The notes below the pieces were generated by a model. That model ran no database searches, was not told the DNA's origin, and was given only the letters and a program-made list of their open reading frames with translations. A stretch of 64,000 bases of DNA, taken from assembly GCF_040954835.1 (NCBI RefSeq), contig NC_090709.1, forward strand, positions 46,074,490 to 46,138,489, read 5' to 3'. Each line of letters opens with the position of its first letter. Positions within the stretch are counted from its first letter, which is position 1. The translations under genes and the position numbers were made by a program. The stretch is from Lepisosteus oculatus (Eukaryota; Chordata; Actinopteri; Semionotiformes; Lepisosteidae). Below, in pieces: positions 1-9,584 of this stretch.

Positions 1-984
1 GCAAGGAAATTCGAGGTTCGTTTGCTACCGGACAATGTAAATGGAGGCTTAAGGCACCTGCCCTCTACAATCCGGCTGGGCACCTGCAATGGCTATGTTT
101 TTTATGTGGGACAACCAAAGGTGTGTCAGCGCTGTGGTGCTGTGGGACACCTGGCATTGTCCTGCACTGTGAAATGCTGCAAGACCTGTGGCAAACAGGG
201 ACATTTATCCTCTGACTGTTCAATGCTGCCAAATTGCAATTTATGTGGCTCGGAAGGACACGTTTTTAAGAACTGCCCTCACGCCTACGCCAATAAACTC
301 AAAATGAGAAAGGATGAGGCAGTGCTTGTTTCAGCCAAACCGGCCTGAAAATCCAAAGCAAATAACAAGTCAAACAAAGAACCCTTGTTGGACAAAGACT
401 CTCAGCCTCCAGCCAGGATCAGTCCTGCTGTGGCTCCGGGGCCGGTGGAAGAGAAATCCACTACGCCCCCACAACTGCAGACTGCACCAGACAAGCACGA
501 GGGTTTGAAAACCCCCGAGAACAGCGAGGACCCCTCCCCCACTCCTGCTCCTCAGAACGAGGGCCAGTGTGGGGTCCCCCGGTGAAGCGGGTCCAGCGAG
601 GATACCCAGGATTCAGCAGAGCTGCTTTTCTCAGACTCTGCAAGTCCTACAGATGCCCTCCTCTCCTCCATCCAGTCCATCACGGAGGATCTGCAGCAGC
701 TGGTGGGTGAGGGGGAAGAGGAGACTGGTGCATCGGCTGCACCCCTTTCCCCTCAGTGCTCCCAGGAGCTGGACTTGAGGAAAAGGAAAAATGACTCTGT
801 TTTCTCCCCGAGCGAGGAGGAAGGAGAGCATGGTGATGGGGACAGCTGGAACCCCTGCACCCCTCCCTCTACCCCCTTCCTTGAAATGGACTCCGTGAAC
901 GCTATTACTGCTGCCACCCTGATGAAGGCTCATTCAGAGGATGGCTGGCAGGAAATTGGTAAGAAGAAAAAGAAAAAGAAGTAA
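1..984 (+). pseudogene. LINE ORF1 C-terminal part with three CCHC zinc knuckles
   Basis: ORF1 protein of a Tx1/L1-like LINE, which would bind element RNA. The frame at 22-348 holds three knuckles in a row: CQRCGAVGHLALSC, CCKTCGKQGHLSSDC and CNLCGSEGHVFKNC. An acidic, proline-rich linker follows in a second frame (385-585) and then a third (703-984), which ends in a lysine-rich tail. At least two frameshifts separate these parts, so no full protein is made. The N-terminus lies outside the window. Confidence 0.7.
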
Positions 985-1002
985 ATCAAGAGAGGTATAA
1001 AA

Positions 1003-2575
1003 GCTTTGAAGATAGGTGGGATAAAGGGCCTTCTGATTGGTCAGGGGACAATAACAACAGAACCTCTGGCGTGGCCATTCTTTTCAAAGGATGGGCATTC
1101 AAATTGAAAAGTATTCAGAGGGTCATAGATGGCAGGTTGCTGTGTGTGGATGTGGAATGGTGGACCGTTAACCTGCGTCTAATCAATGTGTATTGTCCTA
1201 CTGACGTTGGAGGAAGGGTGGAGCTACTCAAAGCACTCTCTCCCCTATTGTTATGTAGCACAGACGTGATAGTGGGAGGGGATTTTAATTGTATCTTAGA
1301 GCACACAGATAGGCAGTCTAGCTCTCCGATAAAATTGGATTCCAGCTCACTGGCCCTGCAAAACTTAGTTCAAGACTTTAAACTCTCAGACACATATAGA
1401 TGTATATATCCCACAATAGCAGGATATACATGGTCAGGGAGGAATAGCAGCTCCAGAATTGACTATTGCTTTGTCTCAGAGAGAGTGAAAGTTGTTGGGG
1501 TCACTCTTCAGCCTGTCTTCTTCTCAGATCATCAGGCTTTAGGGTGTAGAGTGGAACTCCAGGGCGGGACTGTCTTTGGCCCAGGCCTCTGGAAACTCAA
1601 CACAAAGCTGCTAGAGAATGAGGGGGTAGTATCCCGCTACAAGGAGAAACTATCACAGTGGCTGTCCTTGCAGTGTCTGTACGAGTCAGTAGGAGAGTGG
1701 TGGGAGGAGGTGAAGGTGAGGACAAAGGCCTTTTTCATGGATGAGGGAAGGAAGGCTGCTGCCAGACGGAGAAGAGTGCTAGCCAGGAAACAGAGGCAGC
1801 TGCAGCGTCTCTACACGAGACAGTGGCTTCGATGTGCTCGAGGATATCACCCTTTTAAAAAAGGATGTCCGGAGCATAGCGGAAGAAAGTAGTCGAGGAG
1901 TGCTGTTAAGAAGCAGAGTGCAGTTCTTGGAAGAAAATGAGAAGTGTACTTGCTTCTTTTTCAGGAAAGTGGTAGGCTCCAAGTCTGTCATGGAAAGTGT
2001 AGTTGATGAGGAAGGAAGAGAGAGAACAGAGCCGAGTGCTATCCTCTCCTGCATCGAGGCCTTCTTGTCACGGACGTCCAAGGGGACTAACCGTGGGGAG
2101 CAGGAGGGCGGAAAAAGACCCATATGCTTAGCAGCGATACGGGAAAAAGGCCCGGGCTCATTAGTGCAAAGAGTTCAGGAATGCCGTATAGAAACCTGTG
2201 CCCTCAGGGAGCGGACGTGGGGCGCCCTGGTGCTAGGCGGGTCTCAGGACATCCGAACGTCAGTGCTGAGCGAGGACAGAGTGCAAGACCCTGAAATATT
2301 TAGCCAAGGGAAAGAGAGGGACAGGAAGGACAGCAGACCAGAAACTAGGGACAGGACAGAGAAGGACCGCCCTCTGGCTGCAGAGGGCGTGACACTTCTA
2401 CTCAAGACTGTACAGCTCTACAGAGGTAAAGGATGAAGAAATTCATTTTTTTACCTCAAAGCTAGAAAACGTTTTGAGTGAAGAAGATAGGGAAGTACTT
2501 GAGGGGGATTTGACAGTAGAAGAGCTGAGAGGCTATGGAGAGCTTACAGAAGGGGAAAACGCCGGGTGCTGACAG
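1003..2575 (+). pseudogene. LINE ORF2 fragment: APE endonuclease, start of RT
   Basis: Endonuclease of the same LINE. The frame at 1071-1892 shows GVAILF just upstream, GGDFNC, GYTW with SRIDYCF, and FSDHQALG, the last three being the catalytic and structural blocks of APE-type LINE nucleases. The first 60-100 residues, including the QET glutamate block, are missing between ORF1 and 1003. A frameshift near 1850-1880 moves the rest to another frame (1834-2436), which carries the usual linker up to SCIEAF. A further frame change precedes the ELR and GKTPGAD blocks before the fragment stops. It is not functional. Confidence 0.7.
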
Positions 2576-3155
2576 GCTCCCTAAAGGGGTGTCTGCTTTT
2601 ACTACTTGCACGAATGAAGGCAAAAAAAAAGCCAATCGATGTGAACGAACGGCGCTTTACAGAGGAGTACTGCCTGACTGGATCGTTGATGAACGACAGA
2701 GGCCACTCCGACCTCTTCTCGGTTTTCTTCAATGACTTACTAAGGATCTTCTTCACATTCGCCCATGCAGGGGAAGCCAGTTACACCAAAGCAAACGCAG
2801 GAAAGTGCATTTCAAGCAGAGACCAGGAGGGACTTGTTTACACCGACAGTGGGCGGAGAATGGAACAATGCGCCCAGCCCTGTTGCTGGAGCCGATTCTT
2901 GATGAGCTCTTGGGCTCACTAAGAGGCCCCCGCTGGATGCTAATCTTTCTGTTGTTCTTGCAGGTCCTGCGCTGCTTTTGAGCCGACAGAGCTCGTCCTG
3001 GTTTGCCGGCACAGCCCAATTGCAAATGATCGGCTACGCGTACAGAAGGAACGTGCGTTTGGTACAAGAGTGCACGAAGGCACCGGAAATACATTGGGAA
3101 CAAATGACCGGTTGCTCAAGACCTCTGTGAAGTACAGGAGCGTGCAACACGAGGC

Positions 3156-3228
3156 TGTTTCCGCCCGGTCTCGAACCGGGGACCTCTCGCGTGTTAGGCG
3201 AACGTGATAGCCGCTACACTACGGAAAC
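3156..3228 (-). tRNA. tRNA-Val (AAC)
   Basis: Cloverleaf of 73 nt. The acceptor GTTTCCG pairs with CGGAAAC, the anticodon loop is CTAACAC, and the T arm is CCCGG-TTCGAGA-CCGGG, with discriminator A. It is close to the standard vertebrate tRNA-Val-AAC. No T-run lies immediately downstream on the minus strand, so termination may be weak. The duplicate in the second module has lost its 3' end. Confidence 0.9.
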
Positions 3229-3337
3229 CTGCAGGGACTGCTGCTGGTGTCTCGCTTGCGTTTCGGGCTGAGAAAGGGACGCGTCACTTTAGGAAGGGGG
3301 CGCTGGAGAGAGGAACAAAGGGCGCGATGAAACAAAA

Positions 3338-3410
3338 TGCCGAAACCCGGGATCGAACCAGGGACCTTTAGATCTTCAGTCTAACGCTCTCCCAACTGAG
3401 CTATTTCGGC
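3338..3410 (-). tRNA. tRNA-Phe (GAA)
   Basis: A 73-nt cloverleaf with acceptor GCCGAAA/TTTCGGC, anticodon loop CTGAAGA and T arm CCTGG-TTCGATC-CCGGG. It appears the same as the common vertebrate tRNA-Phe-GAA. A TTTT terminator follows directly on the minus strand, so it looks functional. It is identical to the copy at 6313-6385. Confidence 0.95.
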
Positions 3411-4432
3411 GGTGCGCAAAGACCTCAGCCACCTGCTCCAGCCTTCCTGTATTGTGGCATGAGCGCACCAAGAGTAGCGGGAGAGTGTTGCAGGAACGTC
3501 ACTCAGAAGGAAAGCCACCCAGCTGCGCCCTCTGAGCTCTGTCCAGCGCATCTTCCTCGCATGGACTCCTGCCTGCGACGGGCAGGAAACAATTAGCAAG
3601 AACAGAACGACACCCCATGGGTGTCTCATGACCGCACCTTAGGTTGTGACACGTGCAGGTGTGAGGGGTTGCCGGGCTACTTTGGAGCAGAGCTTGGGCG
3701 GAGGGGGGGCGGGAAAGCAGACAAAGAGGTGACACCTCAAGGTCTGCACGATCACAGCTCTCCGCCGCCCCAGGCTTCCGCTCGATAAGCTACTGGACAC
3801 ACCCGCCCCTCCTCACACAGACCGTGGAAAAGCCCCCGAGTGGGAGGGCACTCTCTTCCTCCCAGGAGCTCTTGGACACGACGCACAGACAGGGCGCGGG
3901 GAGCCGCCGCCTGCAAACACGGCTCCAGGCGGGACTCCACTCCGCAGGAGCCGCAGAGCAGAGGAGATGAGGGCAGCTTAGCTCCTGTGCAGAGACCTGA
4001 GCTGTTGTTGCTGTGGATGCTGTCTTTTCTGCACTCGGGGCAGGAGTGAATGTTGAGTTGCCCTTAGAAATGAAGCAGAGCACTTCAACGGCACGGGTGT
4101 GTGTGTGTGCGCGCCCTGGTGATTCTGGGAGACAGATCGAACCTGGGCTAAAAGAGAGGGGGCTTAGCCCTCTTCCATTTGCTAGTTCAAAGTTGTACAA
4201 CCCATTTGTATCTGCTAGGCGGCGCAGTCGTCGTGCACAAAACGCTTTGAAAAGCGTCAAAGGCAAGTCATTCCGAGTTGGTCGTTTGTGTTTTCCGTTC
4301 AGACGCGAAATGCTGAAATGATCTCTCGGCTCCTCGGTTGTCATTTCTGCTCCGTAAAGGGATCACAGCACGCGTCGGCTTCCAGCATGCTGGGTCGGGA
4401 CACGATGCCGGGGGTTGGGAAGAGCAATGTCT

Positions 4433-4504
4433 TCCTCGTTAGTATAGTGGCAAGTATCCCCGCCTGTCACGCGGGAGACCGGGGTTCGATTCCCCGACGG
4501 GGAG
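4433..4504 (+). tRNA. tRNA-Asp (GTC)
   Basis: A 72-nt cloverleaf beginning TCCTCGTTAGTATAGTGG, with anticodon loop CTGTCAC and T arm CCGGG-TTCGATT-CCCGA, ending CGGGGAG. It nearly matches the vertebrate consensus, and a TTTT terminator follows within ten bases. It lies between the two copies of the duplicated module. A truncated, inverted relative is at 7258-7311. Confidence 0.95.
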
Positions 4505-4731
4505 TAGCTTTTCTTTCACCTCCTTAGAGAAATGACTGCCTTTCACTTCTCTGTTTTCTTTCACAGCGTCGTGCACCTTTTCATTGCTCTCGCTTTCAGA
4601 GCCTCCGCACGGCACACGACTCGACATCAGGAAGCACATTGAAGTGAAAGCAGGAAGCGCTGCGACATGCACTGTGCAGATCCCGCCACACTAAGAGGTG
4701 AGTGGGTCTGTTCGATGCGACAAAAGATGTC

Positions 4732-4804
4732 TGTTTCCGCCCGGTTTCGAACCGGGGACCTTTCGCGTGTGAGGCGAACGTGATAACCACTACACTACGG
4801 AAAC
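4732..4804 (-). tRNA. tRNA-Val (CAC)
   Basis: A 73-nt cloverleaf with acceptor GTTTCCG/CGGAAAC, anticodon loop CTCACAC and T arm CCCGG-TTCGAAA-CCGGG, with discriminator A. Downstream on the minus strand comes a TTTT run. It differs from the Val-AAC gene at 3156-3228 chiefly in the anticodon and D arm. Confidence 0.94.
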
Positions 4805-5234
4805 AGTGGTAAGACGTGCCCAGCGGCCCAGCGCTGAGCTTCGCCAATGCGATTCAGCTGCTTCCAGTGCCTTTATTGGAGTGCGCTGATGGACCGTGCT
4901 CTCTCTCCAGAGACCAGCACGCCTGTCATGGACGGAGCAGGAAAGGCGGCGCCACATTCTACAGCCCGCTCCACGCAATCGACGAAATCGGGCTACTGAA
5001 GTGGAGAAAATCGCCTCTCCAGAAAGTGCAAATATCATCTTGGAGACTATAAATCCTATTGCCGAAGGTCAGCCCTGTCTACCAGAGTAACCCTCCCACA
5101 GCGATGATCAGCTCGTCTCACACGCGAGAAGTTTCGGTTTGAAACAAGCGCCCCCTCTTCTCGCACGTTTTGCACGTTCGAGTAGTTTTAATGCGGCTCT
5201 TTCGTACACGGTGCTGATCTTTTGGAAAGCAGGA

Positions 5235-5299
5235 GGCAAAACCGAGTCGAACCGCCTGGGTGAAAACCAGGAACCCTAACCGCTAGACTATATGGCAGC
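5235..5299 (-). pseudogene. tRNA-Glu (TTC) pseudogene
   Basis: On the minus strand the D arm and anticodon arm of tRNA-Glu are plain (GGTTAGGGTTCCTGG then TTTTCACCCAGGCGG), but about seven bases of the T arm are missing and the acceptor strands no longer pair. It is dead. Confidence 0.7.
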
Positions 5300-5498
5300 G
5301 AACAACCATGCTGTTCCCGGCATCATGCATGCAAACTACATAAATATGAGAAAACACGCAAGAGAGGTGTCACTCAGAGTGTCGAAGGGTCGATGTATAC
5401 TGGGGCTCAGTTGAAATGCAACGTCAGGACTTTTCCGAAATATGTCACACGAAGAGAGCACAGCCTTTTCCGCCCTGCCGCGTGTGTCTCGGTAACTC

Positions 5499-5570
5499 GC
5501 TGTGATCGTATAGTGGTCAGTACTTTGCGTTGTGGCTGCAACAACCCCGGTTCGAATCCGGGTCACGGCA
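5499..5570 (+). tRNA. tRNA-His (GTG)
   Basis: A 72-nt cloverleaf with acceptor GCTGTGA/TCACGGC (one G-T pair), D arm TCGTATAGTGG, anticodon loop TTGTGGC and T arm CCCGG-TTCGAAT-CCGGG. A TTTT run follows at about 5587, inside the first bases of the second module copy. It is likely functional. Confidence 0.9.
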
Positions 5571-6143
5571 GAATAGGGGCGTCTGCTTTTACTACTCGCA
5601 CGAATGAAGGCAAAAAAAAAGCCAATCGATGTGAACGAACGGCGCTTTACAGAGGAGTACTGCCTGACTGGATCGTTGATGAACGACAGAGGCCACTCGA
5701 CCTCTTCTCGGTTTTCTTCAATGACTTACTAAGGATCTTCTTCACATTCGCCCATGCAGGGGAAGCCAGTTACACCAAAGCAAACGCAGGAAAGTGCATT
5801 TCAAGCAGATACCAGCAGGGACTTGTTTACACCGAGAGTGGGCGGAGAATGGAACAATGCGCCCAGCCCTGTTGCTGGAGCTGATTCTTGATGAGCTCTT
5901 GGGCTCACTAAGAGGCCCCCGCTGGATGCTAATCTTTCTGTTGTTCTTGCAGGTCCTGCGCTGCTTTTGAGCCGACAGAGCTCGTCCTGGTCTGTCGGCA
6001 CAGCCCAATTGCAAATGATCGGCTCCGCATACAGAAGGAACGTGCGTTTGGTACAAGAGTGCACGAAGGCACCGGAAATACATTGGGAACAAATGACCGG
6101 TCGCTCAAGACCTATGTGAAGTACAGGAGCGTGCAAAACGAGG

Positions 6144-6203
6144 TGTCAAACCGGGGACCTTTCGCGTGTTAGGCGAACGTGATAGCCGCTACACTACGGA
6201 AAC
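6144..6203 (-). pseudogene. tRNA-Val (AAC) pseudogene, 3' end lost
   Basis: Duplicate of the gene at 3156-3228. The acceptor 5' strand, D arm and anticodon arm (CTAACAC) are kept. The T-arm 3' side and acceptor 3' strand are replaced by unrelated bases, so no cloverleaf can close. Confidence 0.85.
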
Positions 6204-6312
6204 CTGCAGGGACCGCTGCTGGTGTCTCGCTTGCGTTTCGGGCTGAGAAAGGGACGCGTCACTTTAGGCAGTGGGCGCTGGAGAGAGGAACAAAGGGCGC
6301 GATGAAACAAAA

Positions 6313-6385
6313 TGCCGAAACCCGGGATCGAACCAGGGACCTTTAGATCTTCAGTCTAACGCTCTCCCAACTGAGCTATTTCGGC
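6313..6385 (-). tRNA. tRNA-Phe (GAA), second copy
   Basis: Base-for-base the same as the gene at 3338-3410, including the TTTT terminator directly downstream on the minus strand. It should be functional. Confidence 0.95.
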
Positions 6386-7084
6386 GGTGCCAAAGCCCAC
6401 AGCCACCTGCTCCAGCCTTCCTGTGTTGTGGCATGAGCGCACCAAGAGTAGCGGGAGAGTGTTGCAGGAACGTCACTCAGAAGGAAAGCCACCCAGCTGC
6501 GCCCTCTGAGCTCTGTCCAGCACATCTTCCTCGCATGGACTCCTGCCTGCGACGGGCAGGAAACAATTAGCAAGAACAGAACGACACCCCATGGGTGTCT
6601 CATGACCGCACCTTAGGTTGTGACACGTGCAGGTGTGAGGGGTTGCCGGGCTACTTTTGACCAGAGCTTGGGCAGAGGGGGGGCGGGAAAGCAGACAAAG
6701 AGGTGACACCTCAAGGTCTGCACGATCACAGCTCTCCGCCGCCCCAGGCTTCCGCTCGATAAGCTACTGGACACACCCGCCCCTCCTCACACAGACCGTG
6801 GAAAAGCCCCCGAGTGGGAGGGCTCTCTCTTCCTCCCAGGAGATCTTGGACACGACGCACAGACAGGTGTGGGGAGCCGCCGTCTGCAAACACGGCTCCA
6901 GGCAGGACTCCGCTCCGCAGGAGCCGCAGAGCAGAGGAGATGGGGGCAGCTTAGCTCCCGTGTAGAGACCTGAGCTGTTGTTGTTGTGGATGCTGTCTTT
7001 TCTGTTCTCGGGGTAGGACATCAGGAAGCACATTGAAGCGCTTCGACATGCACTGTACAGATCCCGCCACTACTGGGCCCGATT

Positions 7085-7110
7085 TCCCCGGATCGAAACC
7101 GGGCGGACAC
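7085..7110 (+). pseudogene. tRNA-Val T-arm/acceptor fragment
   Basis: It resembles the last third of tRNA-Val (CGGATCGAAACCGGGCGGA), on the strand opposite to the Val gene at 4732-4804. Its position fits the inverted copy of the Asp-Val module. The rest of the tRNA is unrecognisable. Confidence 0.45.
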
Positions 7111-7257
7111 AGGCCCGTTTCGTTTGTTGCCACGCACACTGTTTGGGGATTCGCCTAGCGCTGTGATCGAACAGACCCACTCACCTCTTAGTGTGGCGGG
7201 ATCTGCACAGTGGATGTCGCAGCGCATCCTGCTTTCACTTCAATGCATGTCCTGATG

Positions 7258-7311
7258 TACCCTGGTCTCCCGCGTGACAGGTGGGGATACTTGCCACTAT
7301 ACTAACGAGGA
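7258..7311 (-). pseudogene. tRNA-Asp pseudogene, 5' two-thirds
   Basis: On the minus strand it begins TCCTCGTTAGTATAGTGG and keeps anticodon loop CTGTCAC. It breaks off after the start of the variable region, so the T arm and acceptor 3' strand are absent. Confidence 0.8.
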
Positions 7312-9090
7312 AGACATCGCTCTCTGCTTAGTGTGCAAAACACTTACTTGCAGCATTGTGGGTGCTGTGGTTTAAATGCTATTGGTTTGTGAACAGAATA
7401 CCCCTATCCCAGTGCATTGTGCCACATTAAATAAACACACGAGAAAAAGAGATTCAGAACGCAAAGCTGTGTCAGTGTTCTGTGTAAAAAATCGGTTTGA
7501 ACATAATGGGAGCTGTTTTTAATAAGCTGCTGAGTAAAGAATATTTTAATCTTCCTGCTGTCAGTAGTATTGTGCATATAGTTGACTCTTACCTGAATGA
7601 AAACAGGACGTAAAGGAAGGGTTTCAGAATTCAGACAAAGCTTTATTCCCGTGCTTACAGTCTGAGTAATTGGAGACTGCGCTATTCTGTTACGGGTTTT
7701 TCATATACGGGTTTTTCGCATGAAGCCGTATTGAACAGTATTTCTCGCATTGTGAACTTGTGTATACAGCGGTCCCCCGGGTTCCAGTTAGTGCGTAATT
7801 ACGCATCGATGAAAAACCGGAGGTTTAAAAAAAGATAATTAGCTCACTGATACTTTGATGTAGAGGCTGTGGAAATATCCACGTCGTGGTCTTTAAAATG
7901 CATTTGGTTTGAAGGCGTTCTGTGCTTCCGTTGCGAAGATATGGACAAAAGAATATTCGTGCTTGGTCCAAAAACTGTAATATAAACGAAAAAGTAAAGG
8001 CTGAGAAAGCATTCACAATGTATTTTATGCACAAAGCAAGTATTCTCGCGAATCTAAGAGGTTTCGTGTAAATGCTACAGGCGTGGCAAAATCGTTTTCG
8101 AACTTCAAGCTAACTTTACCCCGGTGTTTTACGCTGCTCCTTTCTACACTGAACTGGTCATTTGGACACCGTAAGACAAGAGAGACACATTTCTATGTAA
8201 TCAGGAAACCAGGAATCCTAACCGTTAGCCCGTTAGTGCCACAGAAAAAAAAACGTTTCAGCAAGATAAAATTGCAGGATAAACACATTTTTTTCTTTTT
8301 CGTAGCGCTTGTGTTTTGTTTGATTTAGCGAATTTTATACACTTTATTTCTGACACATGACTTAAAAGGCTGGTAGAGTATATTTAATACAAAAGCGCTG
8401 AACAACAATTTTCATCTACCGTATTGTCATGTTTTTTAAAAAAGCAAGTTAAATGCATGTATAGTAAATGTTTTTTTTTCATATAATAGTGTTTATGGTC
8501 TGATAAACGTAATTCATTATTTAACGGACATTTGGTATAATTAAAAAAAATACTCATTCACGAATGTAAACATTTTTTACAATAACGTGTTCTATTATAC
8601 ATGCAGCAATATCACCAGACAGTTTAATGGTCTGTCGTCCTTTTACAGTTCTGGGTTTTATTCTGTCTTCAGATGCACCAGATGTATTTTTAAAATACGT
8701 AAATAACAATTCTGGTGCAGCAAAGCATTCTGATTAATTCAGATTCACTCTTCACGTGTGTTATAGATATCATATAATGTTTTTGTATCCACGCAAAACC
8801 TCGCATGAAGTTGATAAACTTTGCTTGTAACATATTTAACAAGGCACAGTGCCAAACTATTAAAATACATCAGAAAAGAACCCGAAATCATCTAATTGAT
8901 GTATTTGAAACGAACGGGTGGGAGACTTTAATATGGCGTTCTGGAAATTAACTTTTATGAGTTTTCGGAAGTCTGGACCCAGATATACAGTGAGGGAGGA
9001 GTGCTTGACTTCCTGCTTTCAGCTCGTGCATTGTTTCTACGTGTGACCACCAACAGAGAGAGCTTTACCGATTCACAGAAACGTCCCGGG
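7312..9090. other. AT-rich intergenic stretch
   Basis: No frame here looks coding. About 20 bases near 8205-8230 match the D/anticodon arm of tRNA-Glu read on the minus strand (AGGAATCCTAACCG), probably a scrap of a tRNA. Otherwise I see only A/T runs. Confidence 0.5.
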
Positions 9091-9227
9091 AGTTTTCTAG
9101 GTTAAGATGGAAGAATAAATTTAATAAATGGAGATGTTATTGCCGCTGGGGAGTATGAAGGCGGTTTAGCGAGGCGGTGGCGTGTGGAGGGAGGAGACGC
9201 ACATTCCGCACGGGCAGCGCAGAGCAA

Positions 9228-9290
9228 TGAGTCACACCTGCTGCGCGCTGAGTCCTGTCCTATATAACCGCTGAGCCCGGACACACAGCC
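9228..9290 (+). promoter_or_regulatory. TATA plus AP-1 promoter-like patch
   Basis: In a locally GC-rich stretch an AP-1 site TGAGTCA (9228-9234) lies about 30 bases before TATATAA (9261-9267), with a purine-rich start region after it. No first exon can be read with certainty. The next candidate gene on this strand is the BEN-domain frame more than 2 kb downstream. Confidence 0.35.
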
Positions 9291-9584
9291 TCTCCAGCCA
9301 GTGCTGGAGTTTTTTTTAAAAAAAATGATACTTCAGGAGGTAAAGAAACTGACTCTTTTGCTCAGTTGAGGCTATAGGAATCTGTTTCTTTTCAGGCTGT
9401 CAGGATTAGCGCTTATTATATTTTTTCTCAGACTAAACAGTCTCATTGGGCTGAATTTCAGTTAAACGCCTAGTTTAGGAAGATCAAGAATGAGTTGGGG
9501 AAGACAGAGGTGGAGACTAATGGAAGTTATGAAAGCCATTAATGGGTTGTCTCTGCTTGAGCTTGATTTAGACCTTAGTAGTGC

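Larger units (their letters stand above)
1..2585 (+). mobile_element. Tx1/L1-like LINE, 3'-truncated and decayed
   Basis: Non-LTR retrotransposon remnant entering from the left window edge. It holds the end of ORF1 (three CCHC knuckles) and then the endonuclease part of ORF2. It breaks off just as the reverse transcriptase begins, at the conserved block GKTPGAD around 2553-2573, and tRNA-module sequence follows from about 2586. Three CCHC knuckles in ORF1 plus this style of APE endonuclease are typical of the Tx1/L1 group. Several frame changes show it is dead. A stretch around 2095-2395 has no LINE-like sequence and may be an insertion. Confidence 0.75.
2586..4045. repeat. tRNA module, copy 1 (Val-AAC and Phe)
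   Basis: A unit of about 1.46 kb holding tRNA-Val-AAC and tRNA-Phe on the minus strand. It is repeated about 2,980 bases downstream (5576-7016) with only scattered differences by eye. The left part (2586-3150) and right part (3411-4045) contain no frame I recognise, so the frames read there are probably chance. The left edge abuts the truncated LINE. Confidence 0.8.
5576..7016. repeat. tRNA module, copy 2 (dead Val, Phe)
   Basis: Second copy of the unit at 2586-4045, in the same direction. The Phe gene is intact. The Val gene has lost its 3' part, and this accounts for most of the change in offset between copies (2,990 before it, 2,975 after it). The copy starts right after tRNA-His and ends where the sequence switches to a copy of the DNA lying after tRNA-Asp. 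Confidence 0.8.
7018..7311. repeat. inverted, decayed Asp-Val tRNA module
   Basis: Bases 7018-7075 directly copy the DNA that follows tRNA-Asp (from about 4623). Bases 7160-7311 copy the same DNA in reverse. The result is an imperfect inverted repeat around a spacer of about 85 bases. The inverted arm carries a tRNA-Asp piece, and the spacer a tRNA-Val T-arm piece, in the order expected if the whole 4433-4770 segment had been copied backwards. Confidence 0.7.

Noticed and set aside
2566-3103. Overlapping frames on both strands in the tRNA modules, repeated at 5393-6136
   Set aside because: They are repeated only because the whole module is duplicated; they change frame freely between copies and show no domain.
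3790-4344. Frame of 184 residues on the minus strand
   Set aside because: Low-complexity composition, no domain, and its counterpart in the second module copy is cut, so it is probably chance in GC-rich DNA.
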